Source: Pontiellaceae bacterium B12219 (GTDB taxonomy: Bacteria > Verrucomicrobiota > Kiritimatiellia > Kiritimatiellales > Pontiellaceae). From it: a DNA stretch of 64,000 nucleotides. Below, piece after piece: positions 24,890 to 34,363 of the stretch. Numbering within the stretch: position 1 is the stretch's first letter; every line of letters begins with the position of its first letter. The stretch lies in assembly GCA_029432795.1 (NCBI GenBank), contig JARNMJ010000008.1:39770-103769 (forward strand), in the 5' to 3' direction. The position numbers and the translations under genes were made by a program. The notes under the pieces were generated by a model. It did not search any database. It had not been told where the DNA came from and saw only the letters and a program-made list of their open reading frames with translations.

Positions 24890-25333
24890 TCATTCGGTAT
24901 CTCCGGTTGAGGGCAGGGTGCCGCCCAGTGTGGTTAAGATGGTTTCCAATGTTTGGAAAATTTCGGTCAGCCCGTTTTGCGGAAGATTTTCCTGCAGGCG
25001 GGTTTCGATGCGGTCCCAGGCGGCCTGGATTTCGCTGCAGGCGGCGGTGCCGGCGGGAGTCAGCGAGACCTGCAGAGCCCGGTTGGTTTTGGAATCGATC
25101 TTCCGCTTGATCAGTTTTTGCTGTTCGAGCGGTTTAAGCATATTGGTAATGGTTGAGGGCTTGACGTCCATGCGGCGTGCCAGATCTGCCTGAGTGATTC
25201 CGGAGGCCCGTTGGATATGTATAAGGATACGCCCCTGGCCGTGGTGCAGGCCGATAGCGGCCAGTTCTTCTTCGATGGCCCGTTCCAGCAAACGTCCATT
25301 GTGCATTAAAATGTGCAGTAGGGTTTTCTTCAT
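24890..25333 (-). CDS. MarR-family transcriptional regulator
   Basis: A 147-residue winged-helix regulator. The HTH reads GITQADLARRMDVKPSTITNMLKPLEQQKLI and the wing KRKIDSKTNRALQVSLTPAG, the standard MarR pattern. GGAG lies seven bases before the ATG at 25333; longer in-frame starts lack a ribosome site. It lies upstream of, and on the same strand as, the DUF1566 and sulfatase genes, so it may control them. A short inverted repeat lies between the promoter region and its start codon, fitting autorepression. Confidence 0.85.
   Translation of the reverse strand: MKKTLLHILMHNGRLLERAIEEELAAIGLHHGQGRILIHIQRASGITQADLARRMDVKPSTITNMLKPLEQQKLIKRKIDSKTNRALQVSLTPAGTAACSEIQAAWDRIETRLQENLPQNGLTEIFQTLETILTTLGGTLPSTGDTE
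24943..24959. repeat. Dispersed palindrome, strict copy in the marR gene
   Basis: TTTCCAATGTTTGGAAA is read on the minus strand as FQTLE, in the C-terminal dimerisation helix. Confidence 0.85.
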
Positions 25334-25343
25334 TGTGCGCTCC

Positions 25344-25355
25344 GTTGTTAGCAAC
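25344..25355. promoter_or_regulatory. Inverted repeat GTTG-N4-CAAC, candidate MarR operator
   Basis: GTTGTTAGCAAC lies 11 bp upstream of the marR start codon, with TATTAT (minus strand) directly before it. MarR operators are often TTG/CAA palindromes, so autoregulation is plausible. Confidence 0.35.
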
Positions 25356-25450
25356 ATAATACCAACGGGGTGCCCTCCGGAAAAATTGTGCCTAATGTTG
25401 GTGTTTTTTTCTGCGGCGCATTCGGCGCACTTCCGGGGGAGGCCCAATAA

Positions 25451-25810
25451 AATTATTTTTCGGGTAATAATTCCGTATCGTTATTAGTTTACTATCAATG
25501 GTTTTCCGCCGACAGCGATGGTGACGGCATTGCAGATGCCAATGAATCCATTGCGGACACCGGTCCGTTCGACATCAACTCGTTCTTTGCGATCACCGGC
25601 TTTTCCAATGAAGCGGGAACGAATCAAATCAGTGCCACCGCTTCCGCCAAACGGCAGTACAGCCTGCTATTCAGCACAAACCTTGTCGCGGTCGGCGGGA
25701 TGGTTGATTCAAACCAATTCGACCAAGTCGGTGCTGCTGGCGGTGTTGTATTTACTCACCAGCCTGAAACCGATCCCTTGTTTTATCAGGTTCGAGTCAG
25801 TGTTCCTTGA
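25451..25810 (+). pseudogene. Orphan C-terminal fragment of a large secreted protein
   Basis: An open frame with no start codon or ribosome site runs from the stop at 25448-25450 to TGA at 25808. It encodes WFSADSDGDGIADANESI, a TSP3-like calcium motif, then the module KRQYSLLFSTNLVAVGGMV and FTHQPETDPLFYQVRVSVP. This is the same C-terminal layout as the CotH/LTD protein downstream (VYSLWSSTNLVAGPFERL, then IYYQLRVEDL). It is the tail of a lost gene, possibly a former paralogue or the left side of a deletion. Confidence 0.65.
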
Positions 25811-26044
25811 CTGTGTCTTTATTGTTCTGAGGCAGGATCACCTGAAATGCTCTCGGCATCAGAATCCAGAGGCTGGAATGCTGTGAGTTGAAGGTAGCGG
25901 GATAGAAGGGCGGTTTATGACAAAAAATTAATTGTGTTCTCAGCGATGCTGTCATTTTCCAATGATCTAGTGTTCGGCAGGTCACGAATATTAGTCGGTG
26001 GTCGATTCGGCAAGTCGATACACAGGAAAAAAAGGAGCATTCTG

Positions 26045-29000
26045 ATGAATATAACGAGTCGGGCGATTGTTACGCTCATTGCAATGTCACTTTCCCATAA
26101 TATTTTTGCACAGGTGGTCATCAGCGAGTTTATGGCCAAAAATGATGAAACCTTGGTGGATGGCGATGGTAACTGTTCGGACTGGATTGAGCTCTGTAAT
26201 CTGGGTGATAGTTCTGTTGATCTGACCGGCTGGTATTTGAGCGATGATTCAGCCGATTTGACGCAATGGGCATTTCCGTCCAAAAGCATCGGGGCGGGGG
26301 AGTTTCTAGTGGTCTTCGCATCCGGTAAGGAAGCGGCCGATTACACGGACGCTCTCGGCTATCTGCACACGAACTTCAAACTCGGGGCGAGTGGTGAAAG
26401 CGTGGTGCTCACCCAAGCGGATGGGGTAACCATTGCTTCAGCATTTATGGATTATCCGGAACAGGACGATGATATCTCTTATGGACTGGCGCAGGATTCC
26501 GGCTACGTCAATCTAATCGCCGAAGAGGAGGATGCTACCGCATTTATTGGTTCTTCTCAGCCGGCGTCGAGTTGGAATACAGCTGCCTTTACAGATTCGA
26601 ACTGGACGTCAGGACAGACCGGTGCGGGGTTTGAATATGTCAGCACCCGGCCGCCGCGTCCGGGCGAGCCGGCCACTTCCTCGGTCTATACAGATCTGAT
26701 TAATCTCGACCTGATTGGTATGCGTGGTGTGACGGGCTCGGCCTTCATTCGGGTTCCGTTCACGCTCGATGGTTCGGAAAATATTTCACAGCTGGCGTTG
26801 CGAATGAAATACGACGATGGTTTTGTGGCCTATGTGAATGGCACAGAAGTGGCTTCAGCCAATGCGCCCGCCTCTCCCTCCTATGCCTCGTATGCAACAG
26901 CGGAGCATGCCGGAACGTCCTATGAGGATTTTACCGTCCTTAATGCGGAAAGTCTTCTCCTTGCCGGTGAAAATGTGCTCGCGATCCATGGCCTGAACCT
27001 TGCGGGCGATACCTCCGATTTTTTTATCTCACCGCTGCTGACGGGCATTTCGATTGGAGGGATTCAAACGAACTCGGCGATGTATTTCAGTACCGCTACG
27101 CCCGGGTCGGATAATGTGTTTGGTGTACTCGGCTATGTTGCGGATACCTCTTTTTCAGTGGACCGCGGGTTCTTCACGAACGCGTTTGATGTGGAAATAG
27201 AATGCGAGACCGAAGGTTCTTCCATCTACTACACCCTCGACGGAACAACGCCATCCGCCAATAACGGAATGCTCTATTCCGGCGCAATTACTATCGACCG
27301 CACCACAGTGCTGCGTGCAACAGCAACGAAGGCGGGGTATCAATCCAGCGACGTCGATACCCAGACGTATCTTTTTCTGGCCGATATCATCGCTCAGGGA
27401 ACCGATGTAAGCGGGTTGGCTCCGGAATTTCCTTCCAGTTCTGTCAATGGGCAGGGCTTTGATTACGGAATGGATACCGACATCACTCAGAGCGCAACCT
27501 ATGCGAGCCAGATCGAGGGTGCACTGAAAGCAATTCCATCAATCTCCATCGTTACCGATCCGGATAATCTGTTTGATGCATCCAGTGGAATTTATGTGAA
27601 TGCCGATCAGGAAGGAGAGGCGTGGGAACGCGAAATGTCGATCGAATTGATCAACCCGGATGGAACGGACGGATTTCAGATTAACGGTGGAATGCGCATA
27701 CGCGGGGAATCGAGTACAACATCGTCCAACCCGAAACACTCCTTCCGCTTTCTGTTTAGATCTGAATACGGAACGTCGCGCCTCAACTATGAATTATTCG
27801 GCGACGAAGGGGCAGACAGTTTTAAGCGTCTTGATCTGCGGACCGGGCAAAACTTTTCCTGGGCGAATCAAAGCCCGCAATATGCCACATGGCTCTACGA
27901 TATTTTCACGCGCGACTCTCATCGGGATATGAATCAGCCTTATACCCGCGGGGAATATTATCACCTCTACATCAACGGCATGTATTGGGGCCTTTATCAG
28001 ACCGAGGAACGTTGCGACGCCCGCTATGCGGAATCGTATTACGGTGACGACAATGAAGACTTCGATGCTGTGAAAGCCGATGGCGATACAGGGGATATGT
28101 ATGCTGTCGACGGAACGCGTGATGCTTATGAAGATCTATGGACCGGCATAACTGCCGGTGTCTCGGCCAACGACGCTTACTTTTCGCTGCAGGGAATGAA
28201 TGCCGACGGGTCTGAAAACAGCAGCGGCACCAAACTGCTGGATGTTGACAATGTGATCGATTATATGCTGCTGATCTACTTCACGGCGAATCGTGACTCG
28301 CCGATCGGACCCCCCAATCAGGGCACCATGCCGCGCAATCTGACGACGCTTTATAACCGGGCCAATCCGGACGGCTTCAAATATGTGGCGCACGACAACG
28401 AGCACTCGCTGGAAATCAGCGAAGGCGTCAACCATAACCGTTTTAATCAGACGCTGAGCAGCTCATTCGACGGCATCGACCGTATGACGCCGTGGTGGAT
28501 GCATCTCAAACTGATGGAGAATGCTGAATACAAACTGCGCTTTGCCGATCATGTTCATGAACATTTCTTTAATAACGGAGCGCTCACCGCTACCGAAACA
28601 AGGAACCGTCTTGGCACCCGTGCGAATGAAATTTATGCGGCGGTCGTTGCCGAGTCGGCCCGATGGGGCGACAGCAAATCCACAACGCCGTATACTCGCG
28701 ACGATGATTGGCTCTCCTCTGTCAATTGGCTGCTCGACACCTATATGCCGCAGCGCTCAGACATCGTATACAGTCAGATTGTTGCCAAAGGCTGGTATCC
28801 GGCTGTTGCCGCTCCGGAGTTCAGTCAGCATGGAGGATATTTTGATGCAGGATTTTCTCTTACCATCTCCGGAAACGGAACCGTCTATTACACCACCGAC
28901 GGCTCCGATCCGCGCGCCGTCGGCGGAGCGGTTGCCGGAACGGCTTACAGCTCTGCCCTCGTCCTCAACCGCTCCACGCAGGTTAAGGCGCGCGTGTTAA

Positions 29001-30871
29001 GCGGCGGGGTCTGGAGTGCGCTGACCAAAGCCACGTTTGTGCTGAACGAAGCTTCGCCCCTGCGGGTCACAGAAATCATGTACAATCCGGCTGATGGAAA
29101 CTCGGATCTTGAGTTCATTGAAATTCTCAACACGGGCTCGGAAACGGTCGGACTGGCCGGAACCGAATTTACATCGGGTATCCATTTTGATTTTACGGAA
29201 GGCGATGTGAGCACGCTCGGTCCCGGCGAATACGCTGTGTTGGTGAGTAATTACGCCGCCTTCACTAATCACTATTCCAACTGGGCGGATATCAATATTG
29301 CCGGGCAATATCACGGTAAGTTTTTTATCCGGAATGCCGCGCTCTCCAATACGGGTGAAATGCTGACGCTGGAGGACGGAGCCGGAAATGTTATTTTGGA
29401 TTTCGAATATCAAAACTGGTTCGACACTTCCGATGGCGAAGGCTACTCACTCACGTTGAATGATCCAACGGCCGCCACCAACACCTGGGGCAGCAGCACC
29501 TCGTGGCGGACCAGTAAATACAGCGGCGGAACGCCCGGCACCGGGCCGGACGATTTTCTGTCGCCCGGCGATCTGCTGATCAACGAAGCCCTGACACATC
29601 AGGATGACGATACCCCCGGGGACTGGATCGAATTGTACAATGCATCCACCAATGCACTCGATATTAATGGCTGGTTCCTCAGTGACGATGAGGATGATTT
29701 AATGAAAGTGGAACTCAGCGGGCTTCCAATCATTGGAAGCGGGGAATATCTGGTCCTGACCGAAGCTTCGCACTTCGGAACCGATTTCGCGCTGAGCGAG
29801 CTCGGCGAGACGGTCTATCTTTCTTCCGGCGAAGACGGCGCACTGACCGGCTACCGGGTTGGTGAATCCTTTGGTGCGGCCGAGCGGGATGTCACGTTCG
29901 GTCGCTATGTGAAAAGCGACGGCTCCGCCGACTTTACCGCACAGCGTGTCCAGACACCCGGCGCGGCCAATGCCTATCCGCTCATTGGCGATATCGTCTT
30001 TACCGAAATCATGTATCACCCGGCTGACGGCAATGAATTTGAGTTTATCGAAATCTATAACCGGAGTTCATCTGCTGTTTCGCTTTATCATGAAGACTAT
30101 CCTGCCAATACCTGGAAACTTGAGGGCGCAGTGGAGTTCTCCTTTCCGGAAGGACTGACACTTTCTGCGGGTGAGCGACTGCTGGTGACGGAAGCGGATG
30201 AAGCTTCGTTTCGAAGTGCCTATTCGGTCGAAGCCGGAACAACTGTACTTGGCCCCTATGACGGGGCACTCAATAATTCCGGTGAAGATCTCATGCTGAC
30301 GCGCCCCGGCGATCCGGAAGCGTTGACCGGAGAGATTCCCTATATCCTCGTCGAGTGGGTGGAATACGATGACGAATCTCCGTGGCCCACTTCCGCTGAT
30401 GGAGAAGGGGCGTCGCTGCAGCGCATCAATACCGAATGGTATGCAAATGATGCCGCAAACTGGATTGCGAGTACGGACACCGGAGACATTGTGGATCTCG
30501 ACTCAGACGGAATGTCCGATGCTTGGGAAAACTATTATTTCGGATCAACTGACGCGGTAAACGGAGGGGCAGCCGATGACCGGGATGAGGATGGAGCATC
30601 GAACTACAGTGAATATATTGCGGGAACCGATCCGACCGATGAGGGGTCCGTCTTTGCATTTCAATCGCTGGACGTTTCTGATGGTTGCGTGTTCACCTGG
30701 TCGAGTGCCACTGGAAAAGTCTATTCGCTGTGGTCGAGCACCAATCTGGTTGCCGGTCCGTTTGAACGCTTAGATTCGGGGATTTCAGCGACGCCTCCGG
30801 TAAATACATTCACCACCGACGTGGAAACCGCAGAACAGATCTATTATCAGCTTAGGGTTGAAGATCTGTAG
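26045..30871 (+). CDS. Giant secreted LTD / CotH-kinase / chitobiase-C-like protein
   Basis: A 1608-residue exported protein; signal peptide MNITSRAIVTLIAMSLSHNIFA. In order: lamin-tail domain (about 23-130, ISEFMAKNDETLVDGDGNCSD), a beta-sandwich with a WNTAAFTDSNW motif, a chitobiase/HEX_C-type domain (SIYYTLDGTTPSANNG, near 400), a CotH domain (about 485-830, with INGGMRIRGESST, YYHLYINGMYWGLYQTEE and AHDNEHSLE), a second HEX_C-type domain (VYYTTDGSDPRAVGG), three more lamin-tail domains (LRVTEIMYNPADGNSDLEF; LLINEALTHQDDDTPGDWIE; IVFTEIMYHPADGNEFEFIE), a TSP3-like stretch (DSDGMSDAWENYYFG, DRDEDGASNYSEY) and a C-terminal module shared with the preceding fragment. CotH domains are protein kinases in spore coats; here an adhesin or surface role is more likely. 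GGAG precedes the chosen ATG. Confidence 0.88.
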   Translation: MNITSRAIVTLIAMSLSHNIFAQVVISEFMAKNDETLVDGDGNCSDWIELCNLGDSSVDLTGWYLSDDSADLTQWAFPSKSIGAGEFLVVFASGKEAADYTDALGYLHTNFKLGASGESVVLTQADGVTIASAFMDYPEQDDDISYGLAQDSGYVNLIAEEEDATAFIGSSQPASSWNTAAFTDSNWTSGQTGAGFEYVSTRPPRPGEPATSSVYTDLINLDLIGMRGVTGSAFIRVPFTLDGSENISQLALRMKYDDGFVAYVNGTEVASANAPASPSYASYATAEHAGTSYEDFTVLNAESLLLAGENVLAIHGLNLAGDTSDFFISPLLTGISIGGIQTNSAMYFSTATPGSDNVFGVLGYVADTSFSVDRGFFTNAFDVEIECETEGSSIYYTLDGTTPSANNGMLYSGAITIDRTTVLRATATKAGYQSSDVDTQTYLFLADIIAQGTDVSGLAPEFPSSSVNGQGFDYGMDTDITQSATYASQIEGALKAIPSISIVTDPDNLFDASSGIYVNADQEGEAWEREMSIELINPDGTDGFQINGGMRIRGESSTTSSNPKHSFRFLFRSEYGTSRLNYELFGDEGADSFKRLDLRTGQNFSWANQSPQYATWLYDIFTRDSHRDMNQPYTRGEYYHLYINGMYWGLYQTEERCDARYAESYYGDDNEDFDAVKADGDTGDMYAVDGTRDAYEDLWTGITAGVSANDAYFSLQGMNADGSENSSGTKLLDVDNVIDYMLLIYFTANRDSPIGPPNQGTMPRNLTTLYNRANPDGFKYVAHDNEHSLEISEGVNHNRFNQTLSSSFDGIDRMTPWWMHLKLMENAEYKLRFADHVHEHFFNNGALTATETRNRLGTRANEIYAAVVAESARWGDSKSTTPYTRDDDWLSSVNWLLDTYMPQRSDIVYSQIVAKGWYPAVAAPEFSQHGGYFDAGFSLTISGNGTVYYTTDGSDPRAVGGAVAGTAYSSALVLNRSTQVKARVLSGGVWSALTKATFVLNEASPLRVTEIMYNPADGNSDLEFIEILNTGSETVGLAGTEFTSGIHFDFTEGDVSTLGPGEYAVLVSNYAAFTNHYSNWADINIAGQYHGKFFIRNAALSNTGEMLTLEDGAGNVILDFEYQNWFDTSDGEGYSLTLNDPTAATNTWGSSTSWRTSKYSGGTPGTGPDDFLSPGDLLINEALTHQDDDTPGDWIELYNASTNALDINGWFLSDDEDDLMKVELSGLPIIGSGEYLVLTEASHFGTDFALSELGETVYLSSGEDGALTGYRVGESFGAAERDVTFGRYVKSDGSADFTAQRVQTPGAANAYPLIGDIVFTEIMYHPADGNEFEFIEIYNRSSSAVSLYHEDYPANTWKLEGAVEFSFPEGLTLSAGERLLVTEADEASFRSAYSVEAGTTVLGPYDGALNNSGEDLMLTRPGDPEALTGEIPYILVEWVEYDDESPWPTSADGEGASLQRINTEWYANDAANWIASTDTGDIVDLDSDGMSDAWENYYFGSTDAVNGGAADDRDEDGASNYSEYIAGTDPTDEGSVFAFQSLDVSDGCVFTWSSATGKVYSLWSSTNLVAGPFERLDSGISATPPVNTFTTDVETAEQIYYQLRVEDL
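29723..29739. repeat. Dispersed palindrome, strict copy in the CotH/LTD gene
   Basis: CTTCCAATCATTGGAAG is a perfect 17-bp palindrome around the central C. It is read as LPIIGS inside the third lamin-tail domain, the only copy I found in this 4.8-kb gene. Confidence 0.8.
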
Positions 30872-32546
30872 CGGATGAACGGTTGATGCATTGAAGATCA
30901 GTATGAGTGCTGAAATCGGGAAGGGCTGAAAGGGCTTCCCTTTTTCCGGCCATGAATTCGCACAGAGTAAGTTCGCCCTGCATTTTTACGTGATGCAGGT
31001 AACCCTTCACCAAAGTACTCACTGTGGATTTGAGTTCATCAGCAGGAATCAGCCATTGGTCATTCGTGCAACCCAGCGCATGAAATCCTTCCGAAATTTG
31101 GCCGCCCAGATGGAGCTGATAGAATTCAGCCGCTTCGCCGTCGACCCGTTTTTTTACGCCGTGAAATCCGATGGGGGAAACCAGGTTCAGTCCGCATGAA
31201 CTGGCGCATCCGGAAATATGTATGCCGTCAATGATTGATTCATACACGCCCGGCGCAATATCCGGCTCGTCTTTGACGAGTTCATTCAGCGCTTTCGCAA
31301 CATCCGCTCTGGCTCGCTCGGTCGGCAGGAGGCCGATCGAGCAGGCGGTGGCGCCGATACAGGAGATAATCCGTCCATCGAAATCGCCGTCGAGATTGAT
31401 AACATCGGGAAGTTCCTTTTTCAGATCGGCATACAGTCGGGGCAGCATGGATGTATGAATAAAGGGAATCAGAATGTCCTGTGTTGAACAGGCCCGGATT
31501 TCATGAATACCGGCGTGATCCAGCAGGACGGCCAGTTTTCGAAGTTGTGCGGCATTTAGGTTTCCATCGCGTACATAGAGTCTGACCGATCGTATTTCTT
31601 CGCCCCATGAAGTCGGTTTGACCGATCGTTTTTTCCACTGCAGGAAACCGTCCGAGGGGGGCGCGGTTTCTTTTTTCAGTTTGCTGATTTGGGCGATGTA
31701 GTCGATCGGTTGGTGTTTATAGTCAGGCGCGGTGGCATTTTCCAAATATTGGAAAAACAGTTTTTTAAACGCCTCGGGGCCGATGTCCTGAAGAACAAAG
31801 CGCAGCCGGGCTTTGGGGCGGACGTTGCGATTCCCGTGCTCGAAGAACAGATCCATGGCGGCCTGGACATAGCGGATGATTTCTTTTTCCGGTGCAAATT
31901 CACTGATCACTGTGCCAAGGGAGGGATTGCGTCCCATTCCGCCGCCACAATAGACTTTAAATCCACGTTCTCCCTGCTGGACCCGGGCAACCATTCCAAG
32001 ATCCTGAATACCGGCGTTGATATCGTCCGCCGGTTCCGAGGACAGGCCCAGTTTAAATTTGCGGCCAAACCCGAATGCGCGCTCGTAGGTGCTGACAAAG
32101 TTCCAAACGGCTTGTGTATGCGGGATGGTATCGAAGGATTCCGTCGGGGAAACGCCGGAACGAGGGGAGGTGGCGATGCTTCGGAAGGTGTTGCCTCCGC
32201 CGCCCCGGAAAAGCATATCGGCCGCATTGCACGCCTGGATGGTTGCATACACCTTTTCAGCAGGAACCCCGTGCAACTGAATATTCTGGCGTGTTGAAAA
32301 GTGGGCATGGTCAATCTGCTGCGCAGCCATGATGTCGGCCAAATCATGTAGGTTCTGTACAAAGACCCGACCGGCATTCCGGCGCACCCGGCACATGTAT
32401 GTCCCGTCTTTTTCCCGGTAGATACCGAGCAGAGCGCTGCGGTGTTTTACATCGGTGATTTTGCACTGATTCTTGGTCAGCAGGTCGATGTGGTTCTGAA
32501 GATCTCGGTATTGAGGCTCCAATTGCTGGAACAGTTCGGCGTTCAT
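30852..32546 (-). CDS. Siroheme-dependent nitrite/sulfite reductase
   Basis: A 564-residue ferredoxin-type nitrite or sulfite reductase. It has the two ferrodoxin-like half-domains (HAHFSTRQNIQLHGV; FRSIATSPRSGV) and the 4Fe-4S/siroheme cysteines C-x5-C (CIGATAC) and C-x3-C (GCASSCG). It catalyses the six-electron reduction of nitrite to ammonia or sulfite to sulfide; the two cannot be separated by eye. A cysE gene elsewhere in the window makes assimilatory sulfite reduction possible. It starts 2 bp after trpD, so they are co-transcribed. Its last 20 bp overlap the end of the convergent CotH/LTD gene. Confidence 0.88.
   Translation of the reverse strand: MNAELFQQLEPQYRDLQNHIDLLTKNQCKITDVKHRSALLGIYREKDGTYMCRVRRNAGRVFVQNLHDLADIMAAQQIDHAHFSTRQNIQLHGVPAEKVYATIQACNAADMLFRGGGGNTFRSIATSPRSGVSPTESFDTIPHTQAVWNFVSTYERAFGFGRKFKLGLSSEPADDINAGIQDLGMVARVQQGERGFKVYCGGGMGRNPSLGTVISEFAPEKEIIRYVQAAMDLFFEHGNRNVRPKARLRFVLQDIGPEAFKKLFFQYLENATAPDYKHQPIDYIAQISKLKKETAPPSDGFLQWKKRSVKPTSWGEEIRSVRLYVRDGNLNAAQLRKLAVLLDHAGIHEIRACSTQDILIPFIHTSMLPRLYADLKKELPDVINLDGDFDGRIISCIGATACSIGLLPTERARADVAKALNELVKDEPDIAPGVYESIIDGIHISGCASSCGLNLVSPIGFHGVKKRVDGEAAEFYQLHLGGQISEGFHALGCTNDQWLIPADELKSTVSTLVKGYLHHVKMQGELTLCEFMAGKREALSALPDFSTHTDLQCINRSSATDLQP
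31739..31755. repeat. Dispersed palindrome, strict copy in the siroheme reductase
   Basis: TTTCCAAATATTGGAAA is read on the minus strand as FQYLEN, in the linker between the two halves of the reductase. Confidence 0.85.
32516..32532. repeat. Dispersed palindrome, degenerate copy at the reductase N-terminus
   Basis: GCTCCAATTGCTGGAAC is read on the minus strand as FQQLEP at residues 5-10, and overlaps the start of the gene. Confidence 0.5.
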
Positions 32547-32548
32547 AA

Positions 32549-33559
32549 TTAGTCCTTCGACATTTGGACGAGGGCATCGAGTTTTTGCAGCGCAGCTCCG
32601 GAGTCGATCGATTCTGCGGCGAGGGCAATGCCGTCTTTCGGAGTGTCGGCTTTTCCGCCGGCCATGATGGCGAAGGCGGCATTGAGCAGAACGATGTCGC
32701 GTTTCGGACCTTTTTCGCCGCCGAGGATCGCACGGGTTATTTCAGCATTTTCGGTCGGTTTCCCGCCGATGAGATCAGCGGTTTCAGCCATTGGAAGCCC
32801 GAGGCCGGAGGGCTGGACTTCGTAGGATTCCACTTTGCCGCGTCGGATTTCGGTGACCATTGTGGTGGTTGTAGTGGTGAATTCGTCAAGGCCGTCGTTG
32901 CCGTGAACGATGAACTGATAGTTCATATCGAGCTGGGCACAGGCGTCGGAAACGATCGGCACCAGCTCCGGTTTGAATACCCCCATAACGCCGTTTTTCA
33001 CTCCGGCCGGATTGCAGAGCGGGCCGAGAATATTAAAGATGCTCCAGATGCCGAGCTCGCGGCGCGGACCGACGACATGCTTCATGGCCGGATGCAGACC
33101 GGGAGCAAACAGAAAGGCTACGCCGAGCTCATTCAGGCACTCTTCCATGCGTTGCGGCGTGTATTGGATATTCATGCCGAGCGCATCGAGCACATTGGCC
33201 GCGCCCGATTTGCTGGAGACACCGTAAGAGCCATGTTTGGCGACGGTGACGCCTGCTCCGGCGATGACGAAGGTGGAGGTGGTGGAAATGTTGAAGGTGT
33301 GGGCTCCGTCGCCGCCGGTTCCGACAATGTCGACCGCATTGGGATCGTTACACTTAATCTTTGTGGCATTAGCACGCATGATTTCGGCGCAGCCGGCGAT
33401 CGTTTCCGGCGTTTCGCCGGTCTGCCGAAGTCCCATAATAAAGGCCCCGATCTGGGCTTCGGTGGCCTCGCCCGACATAATGTCGGTCATAGCCGCGGCG
33501 GCTTCGACTCGGGTGAGGGTTTCGTGGCGGACGAGTTTGGCGATGGCGTCTTTAATCAT
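32549..33559 (-). CDS. trpD: Anthranilate phosphoribosyltransferase
   Basis: A 336-residue enzyme that joins anthranilate and PRPP in tryptophan synthesis. The hallmark PRPP site DIVGTGGDGAHTFNISTT, the KHGSYGVSSKSGAANVLDALG loop and LGPLCNPAG are all intact. The start at 33559 has AGGAA upstream; an upstream extension would read through a copy of the dispersed palindrome and is rejected. No other trp gene is near; its partner here is the siroheme reductase. Confidence 0.95.
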   Translation of the reverse strand: MIKDAIAKLVRHETLTRVEAAAAMTDIMSGEATEAQIGAFIMGLRQTGETPETIAGCAEIMRANATKIKCNDPNAVDIVGTGGDGAHTFNISTTSTFVIAGAGVTVAKHGSYGVSSKSGAANVLDALGMNIQYTPQRMEECLNELGVAFLFAPGLHPAMKHVVGPRRELGIWSIFNILGPLCNPAGVKNGVMGVFKPELVPIVSDACAQLDMNYQFIVHGNDGLDEFTTTTTTMVTEIRRGKVESYEVQPSGLGLPMAETADLIGGKPTENAEITRAILGGEKGPKRDIVLLNAAFAIMAGGKADTPKDGIALAAESIDSGAALQKLDALVQMSKD

Positions 33560-33594
33560 GATTATATTCCTGTCTGAAATTGGAGAGGAACGAT

Positions 33595-33611
33595 ATTCCA
33601 AGCGTTGGAAG
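33595..33611. repeat. Dispersed palindrome, strict copy between rplT and trpD
   Basis: ATTCCAAGCGTTGGAAG lies beyond the rplT terminator and 36 bp upstream of the trpD start. Confidence 0.8.
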
Positions 33612-33627
33612 ATTAAAAGGAGTGAGC

Positions 33628-33663
33628 ACAAAAAAAAAGAGCGTCCGGTGAGGGACGCTCTTT
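33628..33663 (-). terminator. Rho-independent terminator of the rpmI-rplT operon
   Basis: GAGCGTCC/GGACGCTC is a perfect 8-bp stem with a 6-nt loop, extended by A-T pairs. On the minus strand it is followed by a long T run. Confidence 0.92.
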
Positions 33664-33682
33664 GCAGAAAAGTCAGGATTGT

Positions 33683-34039
33683 TTATGCAATCTTGGCTTT
33701 TGCAGCTTCAACCATTTTGCTGAATCCTTCGGCATCGTGGATGGCGATTTCGGACAGCATTTTGCGGTTGATGGTGATGTTCGCTTTGTTCAGGCCATCG
33801 ATGAAACGGCTGTATTTGATGCCGTTCATGCGGCAGGCCGCATTGATGCGAACAATCCACAGGCGGCGGAAGTTACGCTTTTTGTGTTTACGATGCACAT
33901 AAGCCATCGCCTGTGCGCGATCGACAGCTTCAGTTGCCTGACGGAAAAGTTTACTGCGTGCTCCGCGGAAACCTTTAGCGAGTTTCAGGCGGTTATTTCT
34001 TCTGCGGCGCGAAGCCGGTCCATTGGTTGCTCTTGGCAT
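33683..34039 (-). CDS. rplT: 50S ribosomal protein L20
   Basis: A 118-residue L20 of standard length, beginning MPRATNGPASRRRRNNRLKL and containing RDRAQA-like DRAQAMAYVHRKHKKRNFR and LWIVRINAACRMNGIKYS. It binds 23S rRNA early in assembly and in other bacteria represses its own operon. It lies 17 bp after rpmI and ends in a strong terminator. Confidence 0.98.
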   Translation of the reverse strand: MPRATNGPASRRRRNNRLKLAKGFRGARSKLFRQATEAVDRAQAMAYVHRKHKKRNFRRLWIVRINAACRMNGIKYSRFIDGLNKANITINRKMLSEIAIHDAEGFSKMVEAAKAKIA

Positions 34040-34056
34040 GATTCAATCTCCAGCAA

Positions 34057-34245
34057 TTAGATGAACGGGGTGATGCGCTTCATATCGGCCTTATCGACGA
34101 TGTCCTGACTGCGCAGTTTCCGTTTTTGTTTACGATTTTTGTTCGAAAGAATATGACTTCCGCCCATGTGATTGCGCTTCAGTTTGCCAGTTCCGGTTTT
34201 GCTAAACCGTTTGGCCGCACATTTTTTTGTTTTCATTTTCGGCAT
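34057..34245 (-). CDS. rpmI: 50S ribosomal protein L35
   Basis: A 62-residue L35, [20 protein letters not shown] with [11 protein letters not shown] and the C-terminal MKRITPF. GGTGG precedes the ATG. The usual upstream infC is absent here; instead a methyltransferase gene ends 118 bp upstream on the same strand, so the L35-L20 operon has its own promoter in that gap, which I could not place with confidence. Confidence 0.97.
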   Translation of the reverse strand: MPKMKTKKCAAKRFSKTGTGKLKRNHMGGSHILSNKNRKQKRKLRSQDIVDKADMKRITPFI

Positions 34246-34363
34246 ATCAATACCACCAGTTTTTAAAATTTAAACCCATGCGAGATCGAGTGAATCGCGC
34301 AAAAGAGGGTTATGTATAGGGAAACGGCTCTAGGGAGTCCACCCTTTTTTACGGACTTTTTTT

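Noticed and set aside
25797..25985. Many long minus-strand and out-of-frame ORFs overlapping the genes, up to about 400 codons (for example opposite ccoN at 11254-12459)
   Set aside because: They lie entirely within strongly supported genes, have no recognisable domains or ribosome sites, and reflect biased codon use rather than coding.
30852..33559. A tryptophan operon around trpD
   Set aside because: Its only co-transcribed neighbour is a siroheme reductase; no other trp gene is present.
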